This document shows positions 63,537-64,000 of a stretch of DNA of 64,000 nt, in pieces; the stretch's first letter is position 1; each line of letters starts with the position of its first letter. The DNA is from Tipula vernalis (lineage: Eukaryota > Arthropoda > Insecta > Diptera > Tipulidae): contig OY282559.1 of assembly GCA_958295665.1 (NCBI GenBank), forward strand, positions 135,945,241 through 136,009,240, written 5' to 3'. The translations under genes were made by a program, and so were the position numbers. The notes beneath the pieces were generated by a model, which was given only the letters and a program-made list of their open reading frames with translations, had not been told where the DNA came from and searched no databases.

Positions 63537-63986
63537 TCAGAAAAACCTCTGAGAGTCGGTGTCTTTTGCCCTCTTTCTTCTCGGAATTTGAATAAGACAC
63601 CTGAGGGGTAGTGGCGCAAGTTCGTCGGGCCCTTTCATCAGTTTGGAGTTTAATGAAACTCCATCGACTTTGGCTGCAGCGTCCCATACCAGTCGCACTT
63701 TATTCGGTTTATTTAGGTTTTGCATTACAAATATTGGTAGATACCAAGATCTACTTTTCATGACCGTCTCGTCTGGTTCTAGTTTTCGGATGTACCCCTT
63801 TTCCTTATAAGTCTGGATGAGGTGTTTGACTTTTGAACCTAGTTCTGGATTTTTCATAATTTTAGACTCGAATGAGTCTAGTCGTCGTAACGCCATCGAT
63901 ATGCTCTTTGGAAATTTTATGTCTTCAAACTTCCAGTGTACTCCACTTTGATACCGATCACCTGTGTACTTGGTTATTTTTTGCAA
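63537..63986 (-). pseudogene. BEL/Pao RT, N-terminal part
   Basis: 149 codons: TGDRYQSGVHWKFEDIKFPK, SISMALRRLDSFESKIMKNP, VKHLIQTYKEKGYIRKLEPD, RSWYLPIFVMQNLNKPNKVR, LVWDAAAKVDGVSLNSKLMK and GPDELAPLPLRCLIQIPRRK. These are the classic BEL blocks (YxPHxxV, xRxVxDAA, SLNxxLxxGPD). The YLPIFVM block matches YLPHFxV with His changed to Ile. The protein continues into 63535-63273 after a small shift at RFF. Confidence 0.85.
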
Positions 63987-64000
63987 TATTGCGCAAGAGC

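Larger units (their letters stand above)
62866..64000 (-). mobile_element. BEL/Pao reverse-transcriptase region, runs off the window
   Basis: Minus-strand polyprotein segment entering from the right edge and fading near 62870. It contains the RT from its N-terminal linker through YVDD and on to the KVLGMWWD-like block (about 63180-63130; KGTIGDKVLG then WDHQND). The rest of the element, including Gag and the 5' LTR, lies beyond 64000. Confidence 0.75.

Overview
This window is eukaryotic, AT-rich and almost entirely built from decayed transposable elements. The mix points to an arthropod, most likely an insect and plausibly a fly: Jockey and LOA/R1-like LINEs, Ty3/Gypsy elements of the Mag and CsRn1 types, BEL/Pao, Ty1/copia, a Penelope-like element, Tc1/mariner and pogo-like ends, a CACTA-like DNA transposon and a tRNA-derived SINE. 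This is inferred from element families. I recognise no host gene, rRNA, tRNA, CRISPR or operon. The long AT-rich, microsatellite-dotted stretches between elements (about 5.6-8.7, 23.1-27.8, 31.2-33.8 and 42.7-45.6 kb) could be intergenic DNA or intron.

Layout. 0-2.4 kb: minus-strand LINE running off the left edge. 2.95-4.49 kb: a fold-back element inside a perfect 8-bp target duplication. 4.6-5.6 kb: possible gag remnant. 8.8-10.9 kb: a minus-strand DDE-transposase-like gene with one intron, one in-frame stop and one frameshift. 11.4-16.9 kb: two Jockey-type LINEs head to tail on the minus strand, the first broken by an LTR plus primer-binding site. 18.3-23.1 kb: LINE fragment, Tc1 remnant, then a Mag-type Gypsy from primer-binding site to RNase H. 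28.1-30.9 kb: a satellite array of about 168-bp monomers arranged as 335-bp dimers, with related direct repeats on both sides. 33.9-35.4 kb: LINE tail and BEL/Pao fragment. 35.5-36.3 kb: 109-bp minisatellite abutting a copia element (36.3-39.3 kb). 39.3-41.3 kb: Penelope-like element with a GIY-YIG domain. 41.8-42.0 kb: MITE. 45.6-50.3 kb: a complete CsRn1-type Gypsy element with both LTRs and a 4-bp target duplication, its gag interrupted by a SINE with its own target duplication.

50.3-64.0 kb: an inverted/tandem repeat flanks a pseudogene of an arthropod repeat protein (51.3-53.1 kb). A minus-strand Gypsy element (53.8-62.2 kb) is split by a 6.2-kb CACTA-like transposon (55.46-61.67 kb) carrying two minus-strand genes: a zinc-finger transposase and a multi-exon accessory protein. 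At the right edge a BEL/Pao reverse transcriptase leaves the window.

The most informative items are the two-gene CACTA-like transposon, the near-intact DDE-type gene at 9-10.9 kb, the fold-back element with modular arms, the dimeric satellite, and the SINE-in-Gypsy and CACTA-in-Gypsy nests that give relative insertion ages. Nearly every coding region carries stops or frameshifts, so most elements are dead copies.
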